A stretch of 46,012 bases of DNA from Spiro-02 sp964465155 (GTDB taxonomy: Bacteria; Spirochaetota; Spirochaetia; Sphaerochaetales; Sphaerochaetaceae). The stretch is taken from the NCBI GenBank assembly GCA_964465155.1, contig CAYXIH010000012.1, positions 1 to 46,012 on the forward strand, given 5' to 3'. The position numbers and the translations under genes are program-made. The notes under the pieces are model-generated. The model did not search any database. It was not told where the DNA came from and was given only the letters and a program-made list of their open reading frames with translations. Positions 1 to 7,276 of the stretch are shown here, piece by piece (positions within the stretch are counted from its first letter, which is position 1; each line of letters begins with the position of its first letter).

Positions 1-9
1 TTGCAAAAT

Positions 10-51
10 CTCTGGATTTTAGTGTCAAAACTCTGGATTTTTGTTCCAAAA
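10..51. repeat. Two tandem 21-bp repeats at the left edge
   Basis: Two adjacent 21-base units (10-30 and 31-51) both begin CTCTGGATTTT and end AAAA; only the six bases between differ. A weaker third copy (TATGGATTGT) may begin near 54. Short tandem repeats of about 20 bp are typical of the terminal transposase-binding sites of IS21-like elements, but no transposase gene is in view because the window starts here. The assignment is a guess; the repeat itself is clear. Confidence 0.4.
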
Positions 52-76
52 ATTATGGATTGTACAGCTGGATTGT

Positions 77-102
77 AAAAAACCATCCTGTTTCCAGGAT
101 GG
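77..102 (-). terminator. Rho-independent terminator of tRNA-Val
   Basis: Read on the minus strand, a perfect 8-bp stem (95-102 with 83-90) closes a GAAA tetraloop and is followed by six T residues (complement of 77-82). It begins nine bases past the tRNA 3' end, as expected for a single-tRNA transcript. Confidence 0.9.
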
Positions 103-110
103 CTTTGCTT

Positions 111-182
111 TGGGCCCGATTGGATTTGAACCAACGACTCCCACCATGTCAAGGTGATACTCTCCCACTGAGTTACGGGCCC
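111..182 (-). tRNA. tRNA-Val (anticodon GAC)
   Basis: The minus strand folds into a complete 72-nt cloverleaf. The acceptor stem pairs GGGCCCG with CGGGCCC perfectly. The D arm is ACTC/GAGT with a seven-base loop, the anticodon stem TCACC/GGTGG closes the loop TTGACAT with anticodon GAC, and the T arm is GTTGG/CCAAT around TTCAAAT. The discriminator is A. The 3' CCA is not encoded. It reads GUC and, by G34 wobble, GUU codons. Promoter and terminator flank it. Confidence 0.96.
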
Positions 183-214
183 GAATGGAATAGCTGGTTG
201 CACCAGCGAGTAGC

Positions 215-243
215 AACATACCATACCTTGCTGTTTGTGTCTA
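215..243 (-). promoter_or_regulatory. Probable sigma-70-type promoter of tRNA-Val
   Basis: On the minus strand TAGACA (238-243) and TATGTT (215-220) are separated by 17 bases. Transcription would start about 25 bases upstream of the tRNA 5' end. Both boxes deviate slightly from consensus; position and spacing are the main support. Confidence 0.5.
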
Positions 244-364
244 GGGATTTAAAAAAAAGATGGTCAAAAAACTTCGATGGATCCCGACATATCCTATTAT
301 GGTGACAAACTCACTAGGCAGTTCCCCTTCTCCGGCAGTATTATTCAACCAAGGAGCATACCCT

Positions 365-574
365 ATGAAACAGACAAAGATTCATATGGAAGGTATGAGT
401 TGCCACCACTGCGAACAGCGTGTCAACAATGCGATCAAGGCACTCAAAGGTGTCCGAGACTGCAAAGCTGATGCAAAGTCCGGTGATGTGCTGATTACCT
501 CGGATGATGATTTCGACATCATGGCAAACAAAGAGTACGTAGACGAGATCGGCTACGAATGGTCCAGTCCATGA
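365..574 (+). CDS. copZ: Copper chaperone CopZ, HMA-domain protein
   Basis: A 69-residue protein that is one heavy-metal-associated (ferredoxin-like) domain. The Cu(I) motif GMSCHHC places the two ligand cysteines at C13 and C16. By family, such proteins carry Cu(I) in the cytosol and hand it to the export ATPase. The ATG at 365 is chosen because AAGGAG (351-356) lies 8 bases upstream; an in-frame extension to 260 has no ribosome site. The stop overlaps the next start as ATGA (571-574), so copZ and copA are translationally coupled. No CueR, CsoR or CopY gene is in the window and I see no copper operator upstream. Confidence 0.92.
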   Translation: MKQTKIHMEGMSCHHCEQRVNNAIKALKGVRDCKADAKSGDVLITSDDDFDIMANKEYVDEIGYEWSSP

Positions 575-2904
575 AGAAACTTGTTGTTGGAATAGGCGGC
601 ATGTCGTGTGCCGCCTGTAGTGCCGCTGTCGAACGTTCCCTGCGCAAGCTTCCTGGAGTCCAGGAGGCGCAGGTCAACTTGGCCACGGAACAGGCAGTCA
701 TATCCTATGACCCCAAGCTCTGTGACATCCAAAAGATCCGTGCGGCCATCGAGAAAGCTGGCTACAACATGATCGAGCTCAACACAGCCGACGAAGAGAC
801 TGAACGCAAACGCAAGGCACATGCGGAGAAGAGCCAGAAGATTCGCCTGATCATCGCAATTTGCCTGACCTTGCCATTGCTGTATATCGCAATGGCCCCG
901 ATGGTCTTTACGACATCTGCCAATGGCGGACTCCCCTCATTCCTCTCACCCCACGCCCACCCCATGACCTTTGCACTGGTGCAGTTGGCATTGTGCATCC
1001 CGGTGATGTTCTGTGGCTACACCTTCTTTACCAAAGGCATTCCCAACCTTGTCCGGCTCAAGCCCAACATGGACTCATTGGTAGCCGTAGGAACCCTGGC
1101 AAGCTTCTTCTATAGTATCTGGGGGATTACCCTCATTGCCGGTGGAGACCACATGGCCTACCACTCCACCCTCTACTTCGAGGGAACCGCCACCATCATC
1201 ACACTGGTGATGCTGGGAAAATACCTGGAGCTCCGATCCAAGGGACGCACCGGCGATGCAATCCGCAAGCTCATGGCGCTTGCCCCGGCAAATGCAACGA
1301 TTATCCGCGATGGACAAGAATTGATCATTCCCGCCCAGCAGGTGCAAGTAGGAGATATTGTCCTGGTGCGCCCTGGTGAACGGCTTCCTGTCGATGGCAT
1401 CGTCACCGATGGGCTCACCTCCATTGACGAGAGCATGCTTACCGGTGAAAGCATCCCCATCGAGAAGACGACAGGTTCGCAAGTATATGGCGCCACGATC
1501 AATGGCAACGGCTCGATCCGCTATGAAGCATCCAAAGTCGGCAAAGATACAGCCTTGTCCCAAATCATCAGGATGATCCAAGAGGCACAGGGTTCCAAGG
1601 CACCAATAGCACGTATGGCCGACACAGTCTCCGGCTATTTTGTCCCAGTCGTCATGGGCATTGCCCTGGTGACCTTCATTGGATGGCTGCTTGGTGGGCA
1701 CACCTTCAATTTTGCAATCACGGCAGCAGTATCCGTGCTGGTGATCGCCTGTCCGTGTGCACTGGGATTGGCAACACCGATTGCCATCATGGTGGGGACA
1801 GGTAAAGGTGCCTCGTATGGAATTCTCTTCAAGCAGGCATCGGCACTGGAGCAGTTGGGGAAAGTCCATACCATCGTATTCGACAAGACAGGCACATTGA
1901 CCACCGGCAAACCCAAGGTCACCGACATCATCACATATGATGATGCGGTGGACCAACGGTTGCTGCTGACCCTCGCCGCATCCGCAGAGGCCAACAGCGA
2001 GCACCCCCTCGCATCTGCGATAGTCTCCCATGCCCAGGAACTCACATTGCAGACACGGACGACCACCGACTTCGTGGCACTCCCTGGCAAGGGAATCAGG
2101 ACCACCATCGACGGCAGAGTCCTGTACTTGGGCAACCGTGCGCTGATGGACGATGCACAGGTCATAGAACATGACGTCCATGCAGTTGCCTTCGAGGAAG
2201 ATGCACAGCGCTTGGCTAGTGAAGGAAAGACACCCCTGCTGATCGCCGACAGCAACCATCTGCTGGGGATCATTGCAGTGGCCGACACACTCAAGCCGGA
2301 GAGCAAGGCTATCATCCATTCGTTCCAGCAACTGGGAATTGAGACAGTCATGCTTACCGGTGACAACCAAGTCACGGCGAATGCCATCGGCAAGGAAGTC
2401 GGGATCGGCAAGGTGATCGCCCAGGTCCTTCCCGACCAGAAGGCACAGGCTGTCGAGTCCCTGCGGCTCCAAGCACAGCAGGCTGGCAAGAAACAGGCAT
2501 CCGACATCATTGCAATGGTGGGAGACGGCATCAATGATGCACCGGCACTCACCATAGCGGACGTGGGTATTGCGATTGGCAGCGGAACCGACATCGCCAT
2601 TGATTCTGCGGACGTAGTGTTGATCCGAGGGAATCTCTCTGACCTGTTCACAGCCGTCAAACTCAGCCGGGCAACGATGAAGAACATCAAGGAGAACCTC
2701 TTCTGGGCCTTCTTCTACAACATCCTCGGAATTCCCGTTGCTGCAGGAATCCTCACATTCTTTGGAGGCCCATTGCTCAACCCGATGTTCGCAGCCTTGG
2801 CCATGTCCCTCTCCTCGGTATCAGTGGTGCTCAATGCACTGCGGCTGAATCTCTTCAAGCCGGAAAAGGGAACCAAATCATTGCTTGAGAACAAAAACAA
2901 TTGA
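571..2904 (+). CDS. copA: Cu(I)-exporting P1B-1 ATPase CopA
   Basis: A 777-residue P-type ATPase that pumps Cu(I) out of the cytoplasm at the expense of ATP. One N-terminal HMA domain carries GMSCAAC (C13, C16). Then come the TGES actuator loop (T291-S294), the membrane CPC motif (C394-P-C396), the phosphorylation site DKTGTLT (D438), an SEHPLA nucleotide-domain motif and GDGINDAP (from G651). The last two membrane helices contain YN..P and MSLSS, the P1B-1 signature for Cu(I)/Ag(I). Start 571 gives an ATGA overlap with copZ; an alternative ATG at 559 adds four residues. Neither start has a strong Shine-Dalgarno, in line with coupling to copZ. Confidence 0.95.
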   Translation: MKKLVVGIGGMSCAACSAAVERSLRKLPGVQEAQVNLATEQAVISYDPKLCDIQKIRAAIEKAGYNMIELNTADEETERKRKAHAEKSQKIRLIIAICLTLPLLYIAMAPMVFTTSANGGLPSFLSPHAHPMTFALVQLALCIPVMFCGYTFFTKGIPNLVRLKPNMDSLVAVGTLASFFYSIWGITLIAGGDHMAYHSTLYFEGTATIITLVMLGKYLELRSKGRTGDAIRKLMALAPANATIIRDGQELIIPAQQVQVGDIVLVRPGERLPVDGIVTDGLTSIDESMLTGESIPIEKTTGSQVYGATINGNGSIRYEASKVGKDTALSQIIRMIQEAQGSKAPIARMADTVSGYFVPVVMGIALVTFIGWLLGGHTFNFAITAAVSVLVIACPCALGLATPIAIMVGTGKGASYGILFKQASALEQLGKVHTIVFDKTGTLTTGKPKVTDIITYDDAVDQRLLLTLAASAEANSEHPLASAIVSHAQELTLQTRTTTDFVALPGKGIRTTIDGRVLYLGNRALMDDAQVIEHDVHAVAFEEDAQRLASEGKTPLLIADSNHLLGIIAVADTLKPESKAIIHSFQQLGIETVMLTGDNQVTANAIGKEVGIGKVIAQVLPDQKAQAVESLRLQAQQAGKKQASDIIAMVGDGINDAPALTIADVGIAIGSGTDIAIDSADVVLIRGNLSDLFTAVKLSRATMKNIKENLFWAFFYNILGIPVAAGILTFFGGPLLNPMFAALAMSLSSVSVVLNALRLNLFKPEKGTKSLLENKNN

Positions 2905-2918
2905 AACCCATGGACGGC

Positions 2919-2956
2919 CCTCCGTATTGGTAAGTACATTGTTTGCTATACGGAGG
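2919..2956 (+). promoter_or_regulatory. Hairpin that can sequester the ribosome site of the nucleosidase gene
   Basis: CCTCCGTAT (2919-2927) is a perfect inverted repeat of ATACGGAGG (2948-2956) with a 20-base loop. The right arm contains GGAGG, the Shine-Dalgarno of the gene starting at 2963. In the folded mRNA the site would be paired. There is no T tract, so it is not a good terminator for copA. Confidence 0.5.
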
Positions 2957-2962
2957 CCTCCT

Positions 2963-3781
2963 ATGTCAAAGAATCGTTTGACTCCCGCCCTGCTTGCAAC
3001 TCTCCTCATAGCATCACTACTTACTGGTTGCACTTCCATGAACAAGCAGGATGCATATCCCAAGAACATGGTCGGCATCATTGCCGCCTTGGAATCCGAT
3101 GTCGCACAAATCATGAGTGCCATGACTGTTGACGCCACAGAAGAGGTGGGTGACATCACCTACCATATCGGAACGGTGGGTGACCAGCATGTGGTCGTAG
3201 CCCAAAGTGGCATAGGGAAGATCCGTCCCACGACCTGTGCAACGGTCATGATCACCCATTTTGGCGTGCAGTGCATCATCTTCACGGGAATTGCCGGGGC
3301 AACAACTCGTGACGTGCAGCTGCTGGATGTGGTCATATCCACCAATGTAGTCATGCATGACTATGGCTCCATCACCCCACAGGGCTTTGTCTGGCGTGCG
3401 ACCCAAGACTCGGAGAAAGGGATAATCAGTGCAGACCCTACCCTCATCCAAATGGCACATGACGCCGCGGTGCAAGTATTGGGAGAGGAGCATGTCCACA
3501 CAGGCGTCATCGCAACAGGTGCCCAGTACGTCTCTTCCCAGGATTACTCGGACCAGCTCTACAAGAAGTTCAATGCACTCGCAGTGGAAATGGAAGGGGG
3601 CTCGATCGGATGGACAGCACATTTGTTCAATGTGCCGTTCGTGGTGCTCCGGGGCATCGCCGACTACGCGACGAACCTCAGCAACAAGCAGATAGAGGAC
3701 CTCAGCGAGGAAGCAGCAGAGAAGACCAACGATATTGTGATCAAGATGCTCCAGAATATATTGGACGAGAAAACATTTTAG
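2963..3781 (+). CDS. MTA/SAH nucleosidase-family lipoprotein (exported Pfs-like)
   Basis: A 272-residue protein with a lipoprotein signal: basic start, hydrophobic stretch and lipobox LLTGC with Cys23. The rest matches the methylthioadenosine/S-adenosylhomocysteine nucleosidase fold, which splits MTA or SAH into adenine and a ribosyl product. Family residues are present: E44 in AALESD, E209/E211 in VEMEGG (ribose binding) and D234 in RGIADYA (catalytic Asp). The usual enzyme is cytosolic and about 230 residues; this one should be anchored in the envelope. ATG 2963 is chosen because it gives the lipobox and has GGAGG six bases upstream; a longer frame from 2885 has neither. Related exported copies are known in Borrelia (Bgp). 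Confidence 0.85.
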   Translation: MSKNRLTPALLATLLIASLLTGCTSMNKQDAYPKNMVGIIAALESDVAQIMSAMTVDATEEVGDITYHIGTVGDQHVVVAQSGIGKIRPTTCATVMITHFGVQCIIFTGIAGATTRDVQLLDVVISTNVVMHDYGSITPQGFVWRATQDSEKGIISADPTLIQMAHDAAVQVLGEEHVHTGVIATGAQYVSSQDYSDQLYKKFNALAVEMEGGSIGWTAHLFNVPFVVLRGIADYATNLSNKQIEDLSEEAAEKTNDIVIKMLQNILDEKTF

Positions 3782-3813
3782 GCTATCATCAACTTCATGA
3801 AACTGATGATAGC
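3782..3813 (+). promoter_or_regulatory. Perfect 10-bp hairpin with the yfcE start codon in its loop
   Basis: GCTATCATCA (3782-3791) pairs with TGATGATAGC (3804-3813) without mismatch. The 12-base loop holds the ATG at 3797. The hairpin begins right after the nucleosidase stop codon (3779-3781). No Shine-Dalgarno precedes the ATG. It may present or hide the start codon; this role is inference. Confidence 0.5.
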
Positions 3814-4342
3814 TTCCGACTTGCACGGGGACGCCGTGCAGACACGTGCTCTTCTTGATATCTTCGAGCAGCAGGACTGTTCACGCCTGGTGCTCCTGGG
3901 CGATATTCTCTACCACGGACCAAGGAATGACCTGCCTGCCGGCTATGCCCCCAAGCAGGTCATTGCCATGCTCAACCCTATGGCTCAGGACATCCTCTGC
4001 GTACGGGGCAACTGCGATGCGGAAGTCGACCAGATGGTCCTCTCCTTCCCCATCATGGCTGACTACAACATGATGGTCCTCAATGACAGGACCATCTGCT
4101 TCACCCATGGACATATCTACAATGCAGACCATTCTCCCATGCTCAAGAAAGGAGACATCCTCATCCACGGGCATACCCATATCCCCGTAGCAGAGCACAA
4201 AGGTGAGATCACAATCCTCAACCCAGGATCAATCTCCATCCCCAAGGGAGGGTTTCCCCCTTCCTATATGCTCTATGAAGAGGGTTTGTTCCAAATCAAG
4301 GATTTTTCTGGACACACTTTCAAAGAACTGTCCATCAACTGA
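3797..4342 (+). CDS. yfcE: YfcE-type metallophosphodiesterase
   Basis: A 181-residue calcineurin-like phosphoesterase, close to the 184 residues of E. coli YfcE, a Mn2+-dependent phosphodiesterase with unknown natural substrate. Metal-ligand motifs occur in order: D8-x-H10 (SDLHGD), GDILYHGP, GNCD, THGH, GHTH and the conserved LNPGS before the C-terminus. It follows the nucleosidase gene by 15 bases and probably shares its transcript. The start is unusual: no ribosome site, and the ATG lies in the loop of a perfect hairpin. A different start is unlikely because the protein begins directly with the first metal motif. Confidence 0.88.
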   Translation: MKLMIASDLHGDAVQTRALLDIFEQQDCSRLVLLGDILYHGPRNDLPAGYAPKQVIAMLNPMAQDILCVRGNCDAEVDQMVLSFPIMADYNMMVLNDRTICFTHGHIYNADHSPMLKKGDILIHGHTHIPVAEHKGEITILNPGSISIPKGGFPPSYMLYEEGLFQIKDFSGHTFKELSIN

Positions 4343-4353
4343 CATTTTTATCT

Positions 4354-4382
4354 TTGACAATTTAATTTGAAACGTCTGTAAC
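4354..4382 (+). promoter_or_regulatory. Possible promoter with long leader for the outer-membrane protein gene
   Basis: TTGACA (4354-4359), 17 bases, then TGTAAC (4377-4382). Transcription from here would leave a leader of about 190 nt before the ATG at 4581. The leader is C/T rich and holds CCACA-type repeats at 4394, 4426 and 4456; TTCTCCACAT occurs twice 30 bases apart (4422, 4452). I see no second promoter nearer the gene. Confidence 0.45.
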
Positions 4383-4580
4383 CTTCATACAAACCACACA
4401 TCGTCATATTTGTAGGGTTGTTTCTCCACATATTCATCACATTGTCTCATGTTCTCCACATTCCTAATCTGAGCGTCACCTTAATCCATGGTTCCGTCAA
4501 AAACCATTCATACTACCTCCATTCATACTTCCCATACTTGAGTTACAAAACAATCTCACGCAATCTATGGAGAAAAAGTC

Positions 4581-5579
4581 ATGAACAAAAAGTTTGTTGC
4601 AACTGTGGCGCTCGTCCTGTTGGTGGTTGTCGGCCTTACCGCTGCCCCTACCTTCAGTGGTAGATTTAGACAAGGTTTTTCCTTCAACTTCAACCAGTCC
4701 GGGAACACCGTCACTGAATGGAAGGACAAGGAAGCAAAGTTGGTTTTCAAGGTAGCTGACGAGAATGGCCTTTGGGCAATCAGCTTCGGCACACTCAATG
4801 GTACTTCCCTTGATTCGAACGACAAGTACGAAGCAAATGCAACCGTCAGCTTCAGCAAGGCACTTGCTCTTGCAGGCCTCGACCTTGGCGACTTCGGCAT
4901 CAGCTTCTCTCTGGGCAACATGTCTGCAGTAACCGCACTGAGCGCCTACAACGACGTCACTGGCAATGGTTACTACAAGCTGAAGAACAATGGCGTTGCT
5001 TCTGGGTATGTAGACCTCAACTACGGCTCATGGGTGCAGGTCAGAGCTTCCATCGACCCCACCGATACTGGCCGCTCCGGTTCTGTCAGCACCGTGGTTG
5101 CTCCGATTGATGGCGTCAAAGTTGGATTCGCATATGGATACAATATGGTCTCCGGCATTGGCTCCTCCGTCAAGGACAAGCATGGAATCAACGGTTCTGC
5201 AACTGTCGACATCGCTGCACTGTGCGACCTCGACTTCAAGTTGGGCCTCTCCTTCTACGACACCTATCTCCTGGAAAGCTCCAAGAACTACCTCGCAGCC
5301 AACATCAACGGCGGCTACGGACCAGTCTGGGCATACAGCGAATTCTTCATGTTCGATGGCACCATGGGCCTGAACAACTATGTTGAGTTCACCGGCGTCG
5401 AGAACCTCGGAACCGACGTGTACTTCAACATTGCCAACTTCACCGATGTAGCAAACACCATCACCGTTGGTGGCGACGTCAGCTACAAGATCGCTGGAGT
5501 CACCTATGCAGTGAACATGGAATACGGCACAGCAGCAAAGACCTTCAGCCTGACACCGTACATCGTGATCAGCTTCTAA
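4581..5579 (+). CDS. Probable outer-membrane beta-barrel (porin-like) protein
   Basis: A 332-residue exported protein. It has a basic start, a hydrophobic core to about residue 21 and a likely SPase I site near GLTA-A. The mature part alternates polar and aromatic or aliphatic residues, is rich in Gly, Asn, Tyr and Phe, has only one cysteine, and ends in VISF; a C-terminal Phe is typical of barrel proteins inserted by the BAM machinery. GGAG lies 8 bases before the ATG. It has its own long leader and is followed by several hairpins, as expected of a strongly expressed single gene. I cannot name the family; a role in envelope permeability is inferred. Confidence 0.7.
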   Translation: MNKKFVATVALVLLVVVGLTAAPTFSGRFRQGFSFNFNQSGNTVTEWKDKEAKLVFKVADENGLWAISFGTLNGTSLDSNDKYEANATVSFSKALALAGLDLGDFGISFSLGNMSAVTALSAYNDVTGNGYYKLKNNGVASGYVDLNYGSWVQVRASIDPTDTGRSGSVSTVVAPIDGVKVGFAYGYNMVSGIGSSVKDKHGINGSATVDIAALCDLDFKLGLSFYDTYLLESSKNYLAANINGGYGPVWAYSEFFMFDGTMGLNNYVEFTGVENLGTDVYFNIANFTDVANTITVGGDVSYKIAGVTYAVNMEYGTAAKTFSLTPYIVISF

Positions 5580-5596
5580 GTTTGGTTCGTGTGTTT

Positions 5597-5623
5597 CCCA
5601 TCCGGTCCCAAGAACCGGATGGG
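5597..5623 (+). terminator. Hairpin after the outer-membrane protein gene
   Basis: A perfect 10-bp stem (5597-5606 with 5614-5623) and a seven-base loop start 17 bases after the stop codon. No clear T run follows, so it may protect the mRNA 3' end rather than terminate. Confidence 0.55.
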
Positions 5624-5657
5624 ATTCCTCCAACATACAATTTTCCGTTATACAGGA

Positions 5658-5682
5658 ACGGTCCCATCGTTGATGGGGCCGT
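5658..5682 (+). terminator. Second hairpin, likely terminator
   Basis: An 11-bp stem with one G-T pair (5658-5668 with 5672-5682) and a GTT loop, followed by CTCTATTTT. The T-rich tail favours termination in the plus direction. Confidence 0.55.
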
Positions 5683-5721
5683 CTCTATTTTCAGATCGAT
5701 TGTCTCAAGATTGTCTTGCAG

Positions 5722-5746
5722 CACGCCCGGTGAAACACCGGGCGTG
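5722..5746. terminator. Third hairpin, between convergent genes
   Basis: A perfect 10-bp stem (5722-5731 with 5737-5746) with loop GAAAC. It lies 11 bases past the stop of the minus-strand M81 gene and could serve both directions, though neither side has a strong T run. Confidence 0.5.
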
Positions 5747-5757
5747 TTCTCATCCAT

Positions 5758-7239
5758 TCATTTCGTCAGGTAGGAAAGGGACGTCTCGAAGTCTCCGTCG
5801 ACAGGGAAGATCGGATGGGAAAGATACTTGTACGGAAGCCGGGAGAAGACCTCGTTGGTGCTCCCGTCAGTCAGAGCCATCATGGAATGACGGGCAATGG
5901 CACGGATCTCCGGCTCCAGATACCCCAGCTTCACAACGATTGCCTTGCACTCCTCTGGAACGACTCCCAACACCCGTAGCATCTGGGGATCATAGCATCC
6001 TACATGCCCACTGGTGACAACCACATCTACACCGCCAACATCCAGCAACGCAAGGTCACACCCCTGTGCCCCCTCCCAGTTGCGGACTATCGCCTTGACC
6101 TTCGATTCAACGGGAATCGGAGTACTGGTGACATGGTCGAACGCTGCGCCCAGGCTCCCGATGACAGTTCCCCCTACTCCTGCTTCAATAGCACCTGCTA
6201 CCAGCTTCGGATCATAGAACCCCTGGTATGCCAAAGGTGGGTTAAGATGGGAAAGATCAGCATCAGCCAAGATCATCTTCAGGAAGTTGGTTACATCCTG
6301 TGAAGAGCCTGCGGTAGGGTTGTCCCCACTGTCGGATATGACCACCGGATAATCTCCTTGCGTAATACAGGCGCGCGCTGCCTTCAGGGCATCCATTGGC
6401 TCATGGGTCTCGTTGTAGAACCCGAACTCGTGGCGGGTATCCCAGAACAGCTGCCCCAGCTCCATGGCATAGGTATCGGCAAGCTCATGGTCGCCATCGG
6501 TGACCACCAATGCAGTCACACCGTTTTCTGGGGTATCAGCCCAGGGGAATCCCAACAGATATGATGCTGCAAGGACATGTGGACGCTTCTCATATTCACG
6601 CAGGACAGGAATCAGCTTGTTCATGGGAGCCACGCTGGTCTCGGACTGCTCACCTGCGATAAGGATCGGCACATGCACCGCACTCATGGTTGCCTTCACA
6701 CCCTGTTCCAACGCCTTGATCGTCATCCTTGCCGCATGGATGCCGGTTTCATATGTATCGGTGTGAGGAGCACACTTGTACCCTACGAAACCATTGCAGT
6801 TCCTGAGCATGGGGACCGTCATCGTGGCATGCATGTCCAGCGAGCTGAAAATAGGGACGTCCGGACACATTGCCCGTACGGCAGTGAGGATATCACCTTC
6901 TGCCTCACCCAATCCCTTGACCCGCATCGAACCATGCAGGGAGAGGCACATTGCATCAACGGGTAATGCCGCCTTGATCCTGTCCAGGAACTCGGCCTTG
7001 AGCTCTTCGTAATACGCTCGGTCCCACTCCCCGTTGGGGACGGCCCGGGCAATGATCGTGGGGATGACTTCATAGCCAGCAGCCTGCAATGTCGCGATTG
7101 CACCGCTGATGGAATCCTCACGTTCGCCCTGCAATAGTTCATTGCCACGGCGTACCCAAATATCCTTCTTGCCTGTCACGATGGGGTTGAACGTATCAGA
7201 CTCATGATGCATTCCCCCTACGACTACTCTCTTTGCCAT
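5758..7239 (-). CDS. M81 family metallopeptidase (MlrC-like)
   Basis: A 493-residue member of the M81 family, named after microcystinase C; most members act on unknown small amides or peptides. Conserved metal-site segments are visible: GGMHHESDTFNP near residues 8-19, SLDMHATMT in the middle and CAPHTDTYETG further on, supplying Asp, His and Glu ligands. No signal peptide, so cytoplasmic. ATG 7239 is chosen over an upstream frame start because GGAGG (complement of 7246-7250) lies just before it. It is the last gene of an import operon, 37 bases after the ROK gene, so its substrate is probably a product of what that importer brings in. The natural substrate cannot be told. Confidence 0.85.
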   Translation of the reverse strand: MAKRVVVGGMHHESDTFNPIVTGKKDIWVRRGNELLQGEREDSISGAIATLQAAGYEVIPTIIARAVPNGEWDRAYYEELKAEFLDRIKAALPVDAMCLSLHGSMRVKGLGEAEGDILTAVRAMCPDVPIFSSLDMHATMTVPMLRNCNGFVGYKCAPHTDTYETGIHAARMTIKALEQGVKATMSAVHVPILIAGEQSETSVAPMNKLIPVLREYEKRPHVLAASYLLGFPWADTPENGVTALVVTDGDHELADTYAMELGQLFWDTRHEFGFYNETHEPMDALKAARACITQGDYPVVISDSGDNPTAGSSQDVTNFLKMILADADLSHLNPPLAYQGFYDPKLVAGAIEAGVGGTVIGSLGAAFDHVTSTPIPVESKVKAIVRNWEGAQGCDLALLDVGGVDVVVTSGHVGCYDPQMLRVLGVVPEECKAIVVKLGYLEPEIRAIARHSMMALTDGSTNEVFSRLPYKYLSHPIFPVDGDFETSLSYLTK

Positions 7240-7276
7240 TTTGTTCCTCCCAAGTATGATAGAGTTACTGACGTTG

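Noticed and set aside
60..305. Open frame on the plus strand across the tRNA region
   Set aside because: Its protein (LDLNQRLPPCQG...) is the reverse-strand translation of tRNA-Val, a common false gene.
1075..2472. 465-codon frame antisense to copA
   Set aside because: copA has all motifs; the antisense product has no recognisable domain. The same holds for long frames opposite leuA, ilvC, leuB and leuC.
4418..4663. 81-codon frame before and into the outer-membrane protein gene
   Set aside because: It lies in the leader in another frame, with no ribosome site or protein-like composition.
5582..5773. Small frames across the hairpin cluster
   Set aside because: They translate terminator stems; no ribosome site.
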